A stretch of 64,000 nt of DNA from Rallus limicola (Eukaryota; Chordata; Aves; Gruiformes; Rallidae). The position numbers and the translations under genes are program-made. The notes below the pieces were generated by a model. The model was not told where the DNA came from and searched no databases. It worked only from the letters and a program-made list of their open reading frames with translations. Location: positions 3,539,287 through 3,603,286 of the forward strand of contig JAKCOZ010000015.1 of assembly GCA_022605955.1 (NCBI GenBank), read 5' to 3'. Shown piece after piece: positions 45,621 through 58,833 of this stretch (position 1 is the stretch's first letter; the number at the start of each line of letters is the position of its first letter).

Positions 45621-46100
45621 GAGGCAGAGGAAAGAAGCAGAGCTGATACAAATAAGATGCTTTAGAAGCCAGCAAAACAAATAGCAGCCATTGTTTGTGC
45701 AGAGAGCTGGAATAATAACATTTGCTCACCCAGCCTCACTCATTGCCCCTCTCACTATTGTAGCTCCACAACGCTCCGGCGAGGCACGGAGGCAGGCTGC
45801 TATTGTAACGGGAGTGGGCTGAATGCTATTCACAAAATTCAGCAAATTGGGGCTATTTTGGGATTTACTAGGCATTTGCAAACAACTCCAGTTGGTATTT
45901 GAAAACATGGGCTGAGTATCACAAGCCAACAGGAATGACGGCCCCACGGGCTGTTAGCCAAGAAACACGCGATAGCGCCCAAGCCTCGGAGCTTCTGAAC
46001 TGGCTGTGCAACCACAGCACCTAAGGGCCACCAAAGACAGGAGAGAGGCTTCTGGGTCCAAGTCATCAGTTCAAAGCCTTTAAAAAAGCTCTGGTACAGC

Positions 46101-46254
46101 AGAATCACACAGAATCCTGGGGGTTGGAAGGGGTCTAGAGAGCTCCTGGGGTCCAACCCCCTGCCAAAGCAGCTCCCAGCTCATAGTGCACAGGGTGGCA
46201 TCCAGACGGGGCTGGAATCTCTCCAGAGATGGAGACTCCACACCCCCCTGGGCA
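46101..46254 (-). mobile_element. CR1 LINE 3' end, group B, 154 bp
   Basis: The minus-strand tail AGAATCACACAGAATCCTGG is at 46101. The element ends abruptly at CCCCCCTGGGCA (46254), in the region encoding 'GGVESPSLERFQPRLDATLC'. Confidence 0.95.
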
Positions 46255-47556
46255 AACAGCTGGGTCACTGCACCTTTCCCTCTGTCCCTCCCCTGGGGTG
46301 TCCCTCCCCAGGCTCTGGCCTGGCATTGAGCTCCCACACAGCTGGATCCATATCCCAACTCAGACACCCTGTTTCCCTTCTGTGAAAACATGGTTATATC
46401 CATTTGGCAAGTACCATGTGCTCCACGAGGGAGTTGGGGCTCAACTGAAGGCCTGGAAGGTCCACAGGAAACCTCCACCTTGACTTTCATGGACTTCTGA
46501 GTTGGGTGCCGAAGCGCAGCAGCAGTGCCAGGACAGAGACAGGGCTCCCACAGATGGAGCTTGCTGGCAGGTGCTGGTACTCTAGGGAAATATCCATCTA
46601 TTTCCCACCCCTTTTATTTAAAGGAGGGTAGTTTTTATAGGCCAATTCCAGTATTTCTGGAAGGAAGAATGTCTGTAAAGGCCAGCTGCAATGAAATGGT
46701 GGAAGAAGATGGAAGAGAAGTCAAAAAAGATGCTGTGAGAAACAACTCTGCTCCAGTCTCCTGAGGAAGGGCTTGGCAAGGATCACATTCCTCTGGGACA
46801 CTGGTGCCCAACACCTGTACCCCAAGGGCCTGGACATCCCCCACAGCCCTGTCAGCCCCCCACATCCCATGTTATTCCAGCTGGGGGGGGGGCTTTCCTT
46901 GGCAAACTCAGGAATCTGAAATGATTTCTGCTGTGAGGACCACAAGGAGCACATCCAGCACCCAAATCCTGCACCCCAAACAGGGGTGTGCTAACGAGAA
47001 TTTCCCAGGGCAAGGAACAGTTCATGAAGCCATTCTCTGCTCTGCTGGAGTATGAGGGCTGCACCAGCTCCTTCAGCTGCCCTGGGACACGGCTGGTCCC
47101 TGGGAAAGCCACACACCCAGCTGCTGGTGGGATCACTACAACAGACTCACCCGTAGCAGGAAGAAACCTCCCCAAGGATAGCTGTGCCTGGGAGAGCCCT
47201 ACTGAGTACCCACCTAAAATGCCCACCCTAGGAGTGTCAGGGTGGATGCTGCTGCCATTAAAAGGGAACTTGTGTCAGCCATGGGATCCAGGAAGTAACT
47301 AGTGAGCAAGCTCCCAGGCCAGCACCACAGGGTCAGGGGCTGTTTCAGTCCCTCCCTGTGCTCCCACGCACCATCACAAAGATCCATCGTGGCAAGGAGC
47401 AAAGAGAGGTGCAGGGCACTCTCCTGGGGAAGGGCATGATGAGGGCTTGCTTGCTTACATGAAACATCACTGATCAGAAGAGCACAGCTGACAGGGAGCC
47501 ACACAGAGCGTGCGTGCATGCAGCAAAGGACGCTGCTGAGAAGGAGAAATAGATGA
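46255..47556. other. Unique non-coding sequence
   Basis: No gene or repeat was recognised in this 1.3-kb stretch. Confidence 0.5.
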
Positions 47557-48282
47557 GGAACAGGCTGCCCAGAGAGGGGGGGGCCCTCTCCCTGGAAGTG
47601 AGAAGGACTTGGGGATTCTGGTAGATGAGAAACTTAACGTGAGCCAGCAGTGGCTCTTGCAGCTTGGAAGGGCAATGGGATCCTGGGCTCCATCAGCAGA
47701 GGGGTGGCAGCAGGGACAGGGAGATTGTCCCTCTCTGCTCTGCCCTCAGAGGCCCCAGCTGGAGTCCTGTGTCCAGAGCTGGGGCCCCAACACAAGAGAG
47801 ATGTGGGGCTGTTGGAGAGGGTTCAGAGGAGCCACGGAGATGCTCAGAGGGCTGGAGCAGCTCCCCTACGGAGAGAGGCTGAGGGAGCTGGGCTGGGTCA
47901 GCCTGGAGAAGAGAAGGCTGTGGGGGGACCTCATTGCAGCCTGCCAGTCCCTGAAGGGAGCAGAGACACAGGAGGGGAATCAGCTTGTTCAAAGGGTAGA
48001 GACTGGCAGGACAAGGGGGATGGAGTGAAGCTAAAGGAGGGAAGGTTTAAATTGGATCTTAGGGGGAAGTTCTTTGCAGAGAGAGTGGTGAGGGGCTGGA
48101 AAAGGCTGCCCAGAGAGGGGGTGGGTGCCCCGTGTCTGGGGGTGTTGAAGGCCAGGTTGTCTGGGGCCCTGGGCAACCTTGTGTAGCTCCAGGCCTGGAG
48201 GTTGGTGTCCCTGCCTGTGGCAGGGGGGTTGGAGCTCTGTGACCCTTGGGGTCCCTTCCAATCCAGACCAGTCTGTGACTCT
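47557..48282 (+). mobile_element. CR1 LINE, group C, with displaced 5' piece
   Basis: The main body (about 47598-48282) runs from 'EKDLGILVDEKLNVSQQWLL' to a tail CCAGTCTGTGACTCTGAG. In front of it, 47557-47580 (GGAACAGGCTGCCCAGAGAG plus G run) is a copy of a distal CR1 segment that also appears in its proper place near 48095-48120. About 17 bp of other sequence separates the two. One G of GGG is missing near 47695-47722 relative to 22741, shifting an upstream frame. The C-terminal frame break matches the other group C copies. Confidence 0.93.
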
Positions 48283-51200
48283 GAGCCCCTGTTCTGAGTG
48301 CAGCAGGCACAGGGCAGACTTGCCCAGGACCAGCATCACCGGCTGTTGCATTCTCTTGGCTGTGGAGTGCCACAGGCTGCCTGCTGTGGAGAGAAGCAAT
48401 AATTCATGAGGAACACAGCTGTTGGGCCGCGTGGCAGCGCGTGCAGAGCGAGAGGAGCTCAGACCTGGCATCGCCGGCGAGGCTGCTCTGCCTGGCAAGC
48501 TGATCAGCAAAAAGGCATTAGCTGGGAGAGATGAAAGATTAAAAATGTCACCCAGAGTACAGCAGCTCCTGTAACACCCTTTCAGGTTACAGTGCGAGGA
48601 GCTGCCTGACACATCGAGTCAAACCTGCAAAACGCAAGTGCCTCAGAAGGGTAAACCTGTCACTGGGGCACACGCTGCCTTCACAGCCTAATTTGTGTAG
48701 AGGATGCAAAGAAAGCTTCTCCAGGGTGTGTTGGGACAGTCACCACCAGCCAGCAGTGCAGGATTACCAGAGGACTGCTGTGGGCAGCCTTGCAGGCCAT
48801 GCAGACCATGCCTGTTTTGGACAGTCTGGGCACAAGGACGAGCTGCCTCTGGGGAGCATCGGTGGGATGGAGTAAAACCTCAGCACACGCCATCATCCAG
48901 CCAGCAGCTGGAAGAGCTCCCAGCCACCAACCGGCTGTGCAACCAGCAGGCACGAGCCTGGAATTCCTGATTGATTCCAGGGCACCCAGAGGTCTGAGGG
49001 ATGGAGCATGGAAACGCTTTCTAAAACAAGAGGAACAGACCAGTAGCAGCAGAATAAATGCTGGGATGGGCAAGGGAACTGTTTCCCTTGCTGTGCTCTT
49101 TGAAGGACAAATGGCACAGTGACTCCCAACCCGTGGTATTGCAGTGCAGAGACCATGGAAAGCAGCTCAGGTTAAGCAATGCTCATAGCTTGGAAATTTA
49201 TTGTCCTTTCCTGGTATTTTCAAGGCCCTTTGCAGAGGGGCTGGAAATTTTCAGTCACTTATGAATTTATCCTTGCAACAGAGGACAGGAGAGAGCTTTA
49301 TCCTCCAGGGCCCCTTCATATATTTAGAAACATGTCCAAGGCTGCCTGGGAGGTAGCAGCAGAGCCAGGACCCAAGCCATAGCTCCCCACCACAGTGCTG
49401 ACCAAGGGCCAGGCAGTCCCTGTTTAATGGGGTTATCCCCACTCCCTGCTTAAAAGGTTTATCTCCTTTGCTATCCCCACAGTCATGGTTTTACCTCCAT
49501 CAGCTCTGAGCAACGTGTCACTTCTCAAACCTCTACCAGCACTGTGAAACTGCCACCACCGGCACAGGAACAGCTTCCCTTCTCAATGGTCAGCAACAGA
49601 GGAGGATCTGCAGCATCCTCTGGTTCAAAAGAGCTCCCAGACACTGTCATACAATCAATCAACCCCACCAACAAACCCACTGAACCGCAGAAAGGGCGTT
49701 ATCCACGGGCCAGGCCATCACAGGTATCATAAATCACAGAGTAACAGCTGGGAAAGAGGGGCTGGACCCACATCACTCAGTACTAAGCAGGTGAGAGCTG
49801 CTCTCAGGAGGGTTGTCCCTTTCTTTCCAGGCTGCCCTGGGCATGGACTTGCACCTGCCCCATGGGAGCAAGGTGTGCCATGCAGAATATGCACCAGGAA
49901 CATTCACTGTCAGTCATTTTGCCTTTGGGTCACAGGGAGCTCAGAGCACCCAACAGGATGCAGCTCCCACCCTCAGAGCCCTTTGCCAGCGCTGCAGTGC
50001 CCTAGCCCCAGTGCCAGTGAGGAAGTCCAGGGTGGCAACTGGCAGCTCTTCAGCAGTCAGAGGTTGTGCAAGACAGGCATGAAAGTGAGAGGAAGGAAGT
50101 GCAAGGCAAAAGAAGCCCCACAGCACACTGCACATTGCTCTCTGCACTCCACAGCCAGACATAACACTGGAGTAAGACTGACCCAGCTGCATCGCTCCTT
50201 ATCACAGCCACTGAGTGGCTGAGGTCTCTGGACACCACGCCTGGATCAGATGCACAATCACTAAGTCAAAAGCCAGTGGGTTTCCAGCAGGCCATCACCA
50301 GTATCTAGCAGCATGGAGTTTCTTGGTGCAGCTCCCCAAAAGACACTTGTATCTCCCTTGGCCCTGCAGCAGCAGCTGTACCACATCTGGGCAGCTTCTC
50401 TGGGGGCACCCACAGAGCTCTGGTTTAGAGATTTGCCATGACTTTGGGTGGGGAATGATTTGTTCTTACTCATTTGCCTAGAAATAGCATTTAGCTTGGA
50501 CAAATTCAGTTAGAACAGGAAGAAACCTGACAGAATTCCCCAAAGAGAAAGTCCTGTTTTGAGGGTTTATAAAAGGTGCTAGTGAAGGAATGGAAGAAAC
50601 CCGTGCCTCACCTCCTGCACTGACACCTGCCTCTGGAGCAGGTGTCACTATGCTTCCTGGCACTTGCCTCCTGCTCTGAGTCCTTCAGGGACCCTGGAGA
50701 GGCTCACTTTCTCTTCCCAAAAGGAGTTTCCCTTTTGTCCCCACCCAGGACACAGTGTGGCCCTGCTTTACAACAAGCACAACCTGGTTTGCTTGGAGAT
50801 GCAAACCTAAGTTTGGTGGGGCAGATGCCATCTCCTTCGGCCACCACTGACTCATTTGTTTAATCAACACTGAAACTCTCTCCATCCCCCTCCCTGGCTG
50901 ACCACGGACATGGAGATGCCTCAAAGCTGCTGAGGAGGGATGATGCCATTCTCTTCCTCCTCTTCTCCCTGTATCCCCCATGTGCTGACTCCTCCAAGAG
51001 ATGACCCAGCATGTTTGGGTTGAAGAAAACCACCAGAGTGAAACAAATCAAGGGGCATCTCCATTCAGCTGGGGAGTCAAGGCAGGTCATGGAAGGGTTG
51101 CCAGCGCTGGGGAAGGGTCCCAGCCACACAGCTAGTGTGGCTGTGCTCACTGTATGAAAGCCCCAGTCACCTCCTCACCGGCTGTGCAACCTGTCCCTGC

Positions 51201-53939
51201 CCCCCCAAGTGCTTGAGGCAGGTGACAGGCTGAATTACCACCCAAATGGCCACGGGAAGCCCCTGGCCTGGTGACCTCTGTGCTCAGGCATATTGCACAG
51301 GGCAGTAATGTGGTCCCACAGCTCCCAGCTGGCCACCAGCCATGCCCAGCAGAAGCCTTCTGGAGCTTGCCCAGCAGGGATCTGCAGAGCCCCGACTCGG
51401 GTCCAGCAGGTCGGGTGCTGTGTGGGCAGAGGGATGGACACCCCTGGGGAGAGGCAAAACCCATCCCTTCTGCATCTCCAGCAGAGCTCTCCAGGGTGAC
51501 CTGGATGACAAAGGCACAGTGGCTTTGTGCCCCTTGCCCAGGAAGAGTTTCCATGCTCAGGGGGTGGCAGGATGATTTGAAACAGAAAGGTGCAGACAAA
51601 CAGCTGGGACACAAGAGGAGGCTGTGGAGTGACAAAGTAGGACAGAGCTGAAGATCCTGGGAGAGCCCTGAGATGAAGCTGCCTCAAGCTCCACACCCCA
51701 ACCCTGGCCTTCCTCCCAAGAGCTATGACATCTCTTTTTCTTCCAGCACTCTCCTGCAGCTCCTCCTCAAACGCCTGCAGGTCAAAATGAAAAGCCCCAC
51801 CGGCCTCATGTGGAGAAGCTAGTGATGCTCAGCTCTCCCAACCTCCTGCGAGGCTCAGCCATTTGCTCTACAAATCACAGCATTTCAGGGTTACCGACCT
51901 TCAGCCCCCCTCTCTTCCTTTCCCCCCCCCACGATGCAGCAGGGAAGGCTGCCTGAGCAGCCTGGGCTAAGCTTTGCCTGCCCCCATCACCAGCCAAAAG
52001 CTACAGCAGCAGCCACCATCCCTCTCCCTGCAGCGCCCGCCTCCTCCTCCTCCTCTCTCCCTGCAAAGGCTTGCTCTTAAAAGAACAATACTTGAGAGTA
52101 ATCTCCTGCCTCCAGACAGACCTGAGCGCTCTTCTGAGTGCCCTAGTTAGCAGGCCATGCCCCCTGCACACACTCAAGCAGTTACATTTGTTTTTCCCAT
52201 GCTGAACACTAATTTGTTCAATGTAAATTTGACCTTTTAGCAAAAATAAAGAGACAAAAATCAGGGATACGCTCCCTGCCAGCTGCCCAGCTGAGCAAAT
52301 GTTTAACTGACAAACATCCCTGCCCCCTGCTGCATTTTGCCTGCCTGCTGCATGATGCTGGGGGGGTGCTGGCAGGCCTGGCTCTGGGGAGAAGAAGGGG
52401 GTCCTGAACCCTGCACTGGTGGTGCAGGCACTAGTGCTCCCTGCTGCAGCGCTGGCCTTCGCTCCAGCTGAACAGCTCCACGTCTTCACTTTCTAACCCA
52501 GCATGGGAAGCAAGTGGATGGAGGGGGAACAAAGGGCTGGTCCTGGGGACCCTGGAGGTATGCAGCACCAGAGTGGTTAGATGTAAGAAGAGAGATACTT
52601 ACTAAGGATGCTTCCTTCCATAAGAGAATGCAAGCCACACGTGCAAGTGCATGTATTTTTAAAAGAGGGCATGGAAAACCCTTTCAGCACTGCTCAGCCC
52701 TCAGGCTCATAAGCCCTCAGCTTCCCAGCACTGTAGCTGGAAGAAGCAGAGCCTGGATGGGAGGGCAGAGGTGCCCAGGCATGCTCAGGGACTTGCATTA
52801 GAAGCGGGATGGCAGCACTGACAAATGCCAGGTGGAGCAGTGGGCTCCAGAGGGGCTGTTTTTGGCCACGACACACGTCTGTCAGTCTGGTCCAGCCGCC
52901 TGGGAGGCAGCTGACTTGGAGGACTCCAGGTCTTCACTCCAGGCATGGTGGTTCCAGCATCAGGCCTGCCAGGAGCTGCCTATGGCAGACTCTTATTCTG
53001 CACCCACACACAAGTTAACTCCGGCCTGGGACATTGAGGAGGAAGCAGCCCACACAAGCAGCCAGGGGAGCTGTCAGAGCCTACGAGCTGCTCGCTCCTG
53101 GCTCTCCTGCTGCACAGAGCAGCAGGGGACGGGGTGATGTGTGGGCAGCGTGGCACCTCACTGCCACCCCTTGCATTGACCAGGATTTTGGGGTGCCACA
53201 GCTCAGCCGCACCTCGCGCTCCAACCTCAGCAAACCACCTTCAGCCTGTCCTTCACAGAACACCTGCTGGAGCTGGGCATCCACACGCTCTTTGCTCTCT
53301 CTGAACTTAGTCCTTTTTCACGGTTTGGTATCCATCTGAGCCCTTCCCAAACGGCAGAGCTGCCTCACCATTAACTGCCTGTCACCTCACCCCTCCTGGC
53401 TCCCAGAGCCAGCTGTAGGCCGCCGCTTCACTGCCAGCGCTCAGCCGTGCGCGGCCGCCAGGCACTCCCATGTCAGGCTGCTGATGGACACCCGGCTTGG
53501 CTTGTTTATAGCTCAACTGCAGATTTAGGACTACTGAGCGAGCTGGTAGCTGCTTAGCCTTTCCCCACCCGTCTGGATATTGACATTACAAAACATGTTG
53601 AACTCCATGAATACTCCCAGAATATTCCTGCTGACACCTCTCCCCCTCCTGCCTGCCCATGCCAGACGCTCACGGTGTAGCCAGCATTCTTCCAGCTGTT
53701 TCATTTTTGGCTGGCTCCTACCAGTTTTCCAGAGGTCTGTGTTCCAGGCAAGGAGTTTACAAGTAACATGACAAGTCTGGCTTTTCTCAAGTTTCTTTTC
53801 AGACCCACACCAAAAGGCATCAGCCCATCACCCAGGGTGCTCTCACTGCAACCCGTGCAAAGGATGTTTGCCCAGGGAACCCCCAAATGCTACTGAAGCA
53901 CTAGGGAAAAAACAAATCCCAGTGTGGGGCAAGCAAACA
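48283..53939. other. Unique non-coding sequence (5.7 kb)
   Basis: No CR1, LTR or tandem array is visible. 52080-52290 is AT-rich (AAAAGAACAATACTTGAG, AATTTGTTCAATGTAAATTT) and may be a conserved element. 53400-53470 is CpG-richer (GTGCGCGGCCGCCAGG). Open frames on both strands have no recognisable domain. Confidence 0.5.
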
Positions 53940-54838
53940 GAATCACAGAATCACCAGGTTGGAAAAGACCTTTAAAGATCAACAAGTCCAACCATTCCCA
54001 TCCTGAGCTAAACCAGATCCCTGAGCACCTCATCTGCCCTTTTTTAAACACACCCAGGGAAGGGGACTCAGCCCCTCCCTGGGCAGCCTGTGCCACAGCC
54101 CCACAACTCTGCCAGGGAAGAACTTTGCCCTCCCATCTGCTCTGACCCTGCCCTGGCACAGCTTGAGCCCATTGCCCCTTGTCCCAGCTCCTGTCCCCTG
54201 GCAGAAGAGACCAGCACCCACCTCTCTGCACCCTCCTGGCAGGGCAGTGGAGGTGGGGAGAAGCTCTCCCCTCAGCCTCCTCCTCTCCAGGCTCAACACC
54301 CCCAGCTCCCTCAGCTGCTCCTCAGAGGATTTGCCCTCCAGCCCCTTCCCCAGCCTGGTTGCCCTTCTCTGGACTCGCTCCAGGACCTCCATGTCCTTCT
54401 GATGGTGAGGAGCCCAGAACTGGACCCAGCACTCGAGGTGCAGCCTCCCCAGTGCCCAGTCCAGGGGCACAATCCCCTCCCCAGACCTACTGGCCACACT
54501 GTGTCTGACACAAGCCAGGATGCCATTGGCCTTCCTGGCTGCCTGGGCACACTGCTGGCTCATATTCAGCCTGCAGCCACCCAACACCCCCAGGTCCTTC
54601 TCTGCCAGCAGCTCTCCAGCCAGTCTCCCCCAGTCTGTAGCGCTGCAGGGGGTTGTTGTGTCCCATGTGCAGCACTCTGCCCTTGGCCTTGTTAAACCTC
54701 ATCCCATGTGTCTCAGCCCATGGGTCCAGTCTGTTCAGACCCCTCTGAAGAGCCTCCCCACCCTCAGGCAGATCAACACGTCCTCCCAGCCTCGTGTCAT
54801 CTACAAACTGACTGAGGGAGCAGTCAGCCCCTTCAGTG
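53940..54838 (-). mobile_element. CR1 LINE, group A, about 900 bp
   Basis: The minus-strand tail AATCACAGAATCACCAGG is at 53941. Reading from 54838 it begins at the palm motif region ('[20 protein letters not shown]') and passes '[19 protein letters not shown]'. It continues through '[20 protein letters not shown]' and '[18 protein letters not shown]' to '[18 protein letters not shown]'. The polymerase box reads FVDD where CR1 normally has FADD. A frame break lies between the '[16 protein letters not shown]' and 'LNMSQQCAQ' segments. Confidence 0.95.
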
Positions 54839-56540
54839 CTTCAGTCACGGTGTGCCCTTCACACGGCGCTCGCATGGTGTGCGGCGCTGTACCTGCACGT
54901 GCAACACACCTTCCACCCTGAGCCATCTGCTCTTCAGGCCAGACACCTCTTGGTGGTAAATCCTGCTCTCATTTATCCCCTTATCCTGCAGTGGCAGAAC
55001 GTGGGCTTGCCAGAACAAGTGTAATCAAAATATTCCCACATAGAATCGCTGAGAGCATTATTGAGGGGTATTTTTCAAATCTCAATTAGAAACAAGCCAT
55101 TCTCTAGTCTGGGCTTTTGCTCCAGTCTTGGATTGGTGGGGATGCAGCATTTTAATTTCTAGAAAAGAAAGGACAAATCTCAATACAAAGAGGAAGGAAA
55201 AGGGCAGACATGCTGCAAAACAAGAGGATAAAAGGAAGAAAATCCAGCACAACGGCCCCAAACAGAACTGGCAGAGCACAAGGAGGGGGAAAAAAATAGC
55301 ACCAGGCATTTTTCTTGGTAATTTACTTAAGAGATTGAGAGCACAGCCCTAAAACTCTGCTTTCTTAGAGGACAAGGAAACCTCCAGGCACAGCTGCCTG
55401 GAGACAAGCAAAGAGCATTCACTCTGCTCACCCGCTGCACTGGCACTGCGGTGGATTTGTCTACCCAGGGCTCTCCAGGCCAGGCAGCATCCCTGCACAC
55501 CCACACCCACAGGTGAGTTCCTCACCCAGAGCCCTTCCAACCTCATCAGACAAAAGGAAAGCCTGTGATTACCATCATTGGAGATGTTATTTGGCCTTAA
55601 TTGGGAAGCAAAGCTGGAATTGTGCAAGGCACACATCCCACTTCAGGCAGAGGGTCTTGCCCTCCCCTCCTCCTCCTCTTTTCAAACCTGTTTTTTGAGT
55701 TAAATGGATGAACACACTCAGCCCATGATTTAAAGCCCCAGCAGCCATGCAGAGGCAGAGGGAAGACTCAGAGTTAGGGCTCCTGCTCCATCCTTTCCTT
55801 CTCCTACAGCCCGTGCTCATCAGGGGACCCCAGGTGCAGGCAGGCCTACACACAATTGTTTGGGCACTATGGAGAAGAAATGACAGACCCTCTCCCCACT
55901 TCCATGACTGTGAAGGAGTGATGTGAAAGCTATCCCCATGTGAACACAGCTCCAATGAAGATGTTTTTGTCCATGCACTGCTCCAGCACTCAGCAATCCC
56001 ATGGAGCATCCCTGTACCACAGCAGGGTAGTGAGGAGGAGGAGAACAGGATGCCCCAGTCTCCCTTCTGATGGGTGCCTGGCACTGCCAGCCAGCCAGCG
56101 TTACAGCTAGAGGGTTATTTGATTTGACATCTAGTTTTGAGGCCACAGACTGCTGGGCTAGGAGCTAAGGTGACTGTTTTAGGGGTGCAGAAACTGCCTC
56201 CTGGGTGAGGAGTACTACACCCAAAAAAAAACCCATGTGGAGGGATGGAGAGAAGTGTGCTCAGTGCCTCAGAGACAGCCCAAGGCAGCTGGAGTCTTTT
56301 CACCCCACCTGACCATGAGAAAAGCACACCACATACTATTAGAGAGGAAGTGGATGAAGAAATCTGTCCAGCAAAAAAGCCCAGTGCAGGGTGTCTGGGC
56401 CACACTGCTCAGCAGCAGCTCAGGAGCCAGGCTAACAGGCTGCTTCATTCCCTCTGGAGGCTGGCAAAAAACCTGCCTCCATCTCCATGCCACCAGCAGG
56501 AGTGCCAGGCTGGTCACAGCAGCAAAGGTCGGTGGAATCG
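54839..56540. other. Unique non-coding sequence (1.7 kb)
   Basis: No gene or repeat was recognised. 55020-55340 is AT/purine-rich. Confidence 0.5.
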
Positions 56541-56683
56541 ATTCAAGGCCAGGTTGGCTGGGGCCCTGGGCAACCTTGTGTAGCTCCAGGCCTGGAGGTT
56601 GGTGTCCCTGCCTGTGGCAGGGGGGTTGGAACTCTGTGACCCTTGGGGTCCCTTCCAACCCCAACCATTCAATGATTCTATGA
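56541..56683 (+). mobile_element. CR1 LINE 3' end, group C, 143 bp
   Basis: ATTCAAGGCCAGGTTGGCTG to CCATTCAATGATTCTATG on the plus strand. Its 5' end (inside 'FKARLAGALGNLV') lies about 10 bp upstream of the truncation point at 1420 in the inverted duplicate. Confidence 0.95.
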
Positions 56684-56800
56684 ATCAGTGGAATCTGGTA
56701 GTGTGCAAGGGAATTGTGCCACCTGAGCAACTTTTGGGGTTGATTTACTAAAATGCAAAACATATTGGGAGACCTCTGAGCTTTGGTGCTGGCAAAGTAG

Positions 56801-57190
56801 AATCACAGAATGGTTTTGGTTAGAAAAGACCTTCAAGATTACTGAGTCCAACCATCAAACCAGCCCTACCAGGTCCAAAATTAGACCATGCCATCAAGTA
56901 CAACATCTATTCTTCTTTTAAACCCCTCCAGGTGACTCAACCACCTCCCTGGGCAGTGTGTTCTGATATCTGACAACCCTTTCAGTATAGAAATTCTTCC
57001 CCATATCCAACCTAAACTTCCCCTGATGCAACTTTAGACCATATCCCCTTGTTCTATCACTAGGTATCAGGGAGAAGAGACCAACCCCACCTCACTACAG
57101 CTGTAGAGAATAATGAGGTCTCCCCTCAGTCTCCTCCAGATGAAATAATCCCAGCTCCCTCAGCCATTCCTGGTAAGATTTGTCTTCTAA
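56801..57190 (-). mobile_element. CR1 LINE, older subfamily, 390 bp
   Basis: The minus-strand tail AGAATCACAGAATGGTTTTG is at about 56800. The element is much more diverged than groups A-C (TTAGACCATATCCCCTTGTT instead of the group A CCCATTGCCCCTTGTC), giving an older layer of insertion. It fades near 57190. Confidence 0.9.
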
Positions 57191-57557
57191 AAGTGTAGCA
57201 CGTGGTTCCTGGGTTTGAGAGGTTCCCAACAGGCTGGCCTTTGAAGACCTGATTTGTAAAACTCTTTGGGTTCTACCAAAATGTACAAGGTTGTTTCCCC
57301 TACTCTCTGTCTGCTGGCAGATTATTATCCTTTGCAATGTTTGGGTGATTTGAACATAATCAGTCTTAAATGCAGGCAATCAAAGAGAATATGCATCCCA
57401 CAGACAAGCTGATCTCCACACACTGACTACCAAATTGGCACAACTTACTACTTTTATCCCAAAAGATGGAAAGATCTTTGAAAGGTCAAGATCTTTTAGT
57501 AGACAGAATGGGTAAAATGTACTGAAAACTACTGCCTGTTTAAGGAACTGCTTCATT
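57191..57557. other. Unique non-coding sequence
   Basis: AT-rich spacer between two CR1 copies. No gene was recognised. Confidence 0.5.
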
Positions 57558-58126
57558 AGTGTGGCCAGTAGGTCTGGGGGGGGGGGGAGGGGATTGTGCC
57601 CCTGGACTGGGCACTGGGGAGGCTGCACCTGGAGTGCTGGGTCCAGTTCTGGGCTCCTCACCATCAGAAGGACATGGAGGTCCTGGAGCGAGTCCAGAGA
57701 AGGGCAACCAGGCTGGGGAAGGGGCTGGAGGGCAAATCCTCTGAGGAGCAGCTGAGGGAGCTGGGGGTGTTGAGCCTGGAGAAGAGGAGGCTGAGGGGAG
57801 ACCTTATCATCACCTACAACTACCTGAAGGGAGGGTGCAGAGAGGTGGGGGATGGTCTCTGCAGCCAGGGGACAGGAGATGGGACAAGGGGCAATGGGCT
57901 CAAGCTGTGCCAGGGCAGGGTCAGAGCAGATGTGAGGGCAAAGTTCTTCCCTGGCAGAGTTGTGGGGCTGTGGCACAGGCTGCCCAGGGAGGGGCTGAGT
58001 CCCCTTCCCTGGGTGTGTTTAAAAAAGGGCAGATGAGGTGCTCAGGGATCTGGTTTAGCTCAGGATGGGAATGGTTGGACTTGATGATCTTAAAGGGCTT
58101 TTCCAACCTGGTGATTCTGTGAGTCT
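57558..58126 (+). mobile_element. CR1 LINE, group A, 570 bp
   Basis: This plus-strand copy starts at AGTGTGGCCAGTAGGTCTGG and ends GTGATTCTGTGAGTCTG. An open frame (57596-58036) covers '[18 protein letters not shown]', '[18 protein letters not shown]' and '[18 protein letters not shown]', ending 'KKGR'. Near its 5' end a G run has grown to 12 (57576-57587) where sisters have GGGG. Confidence 0.96.
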
Positions 58127-58833
58127 GTTTTTAAAGGAAAAGGCTCCAAAGGCATTAATGAAGTGTCAGGAGAGAGGAGATGCTGTAGATGTGCACATGT
58201 ATCTCCTATGCCTAAATTTCCCATTAGAGCAGTGGGCTTGTTCTCATCTCTCCCGTTCATCTCCCCATTAGCAAGATACATCCACTATATCCAAACAGTT
58301 GATATATAGAATATACAGCAGTTGATGGAGTTGAATATGTATTTGGCTCAGCTACTAAGGCTGGTGTTAGAAAAGATCCTCCTCCTCCTTACCAATCATA
58401 CTCTGTAGATATAAAGCACTTCAGAGCTCAGGGAAGTGAGAGATAACCTGCTTGGGAGGTGCTCCAGAGTCCCTGCCAGGCAGTCCCAGCCCATGGCATG
58501 CCTGCAAAGCATGGATGGGAAAGTTTTAACGCCTCTTTCAGGAGGAGCAGAGAGATGGTTGTACTGGAAGTGACCTGGAGTCAACTTCCACATCCTGCAG
58601 ATAATCTAGAGAAAGACCCAACTCTGTTCTCAGCCTAAACCACAGCGACTACCTATCTTACAAAACCCACCTGCAGAAAGGGAAATCATCCTCCTGGCCT
58701 CACTAATTATTGCCTTAAATCTACTCAAAGCAAGAAACAGAAGAGCCACGCTCATTTCTCTTCTCCTCAGCTCAATGTACGGGTATTCCTATCGATCCTG
58801 AGAGCCTCCATCATTCAAGCAAACCCACCACTA
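58127..58833. other. Unique non-coding sequence
   Basis: No gene or repeat was recognised. It is AT-rich at 58270-58420. Confidence 0.5.

Larger units (their letters stand above)
40501..46100. other. Mostly unique non-coding sequence (5.6 kb)
   Basis: It contains two short tandem duplications (42244, 43886), A-rich tracts (42718-42758, 45540-45620) and a promoter-like block near 43528, listed separately. No CR1 copy is visible across the whole stretch, a clear contrast with the flanks. No exon could be supported. Confidence 0.5.
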
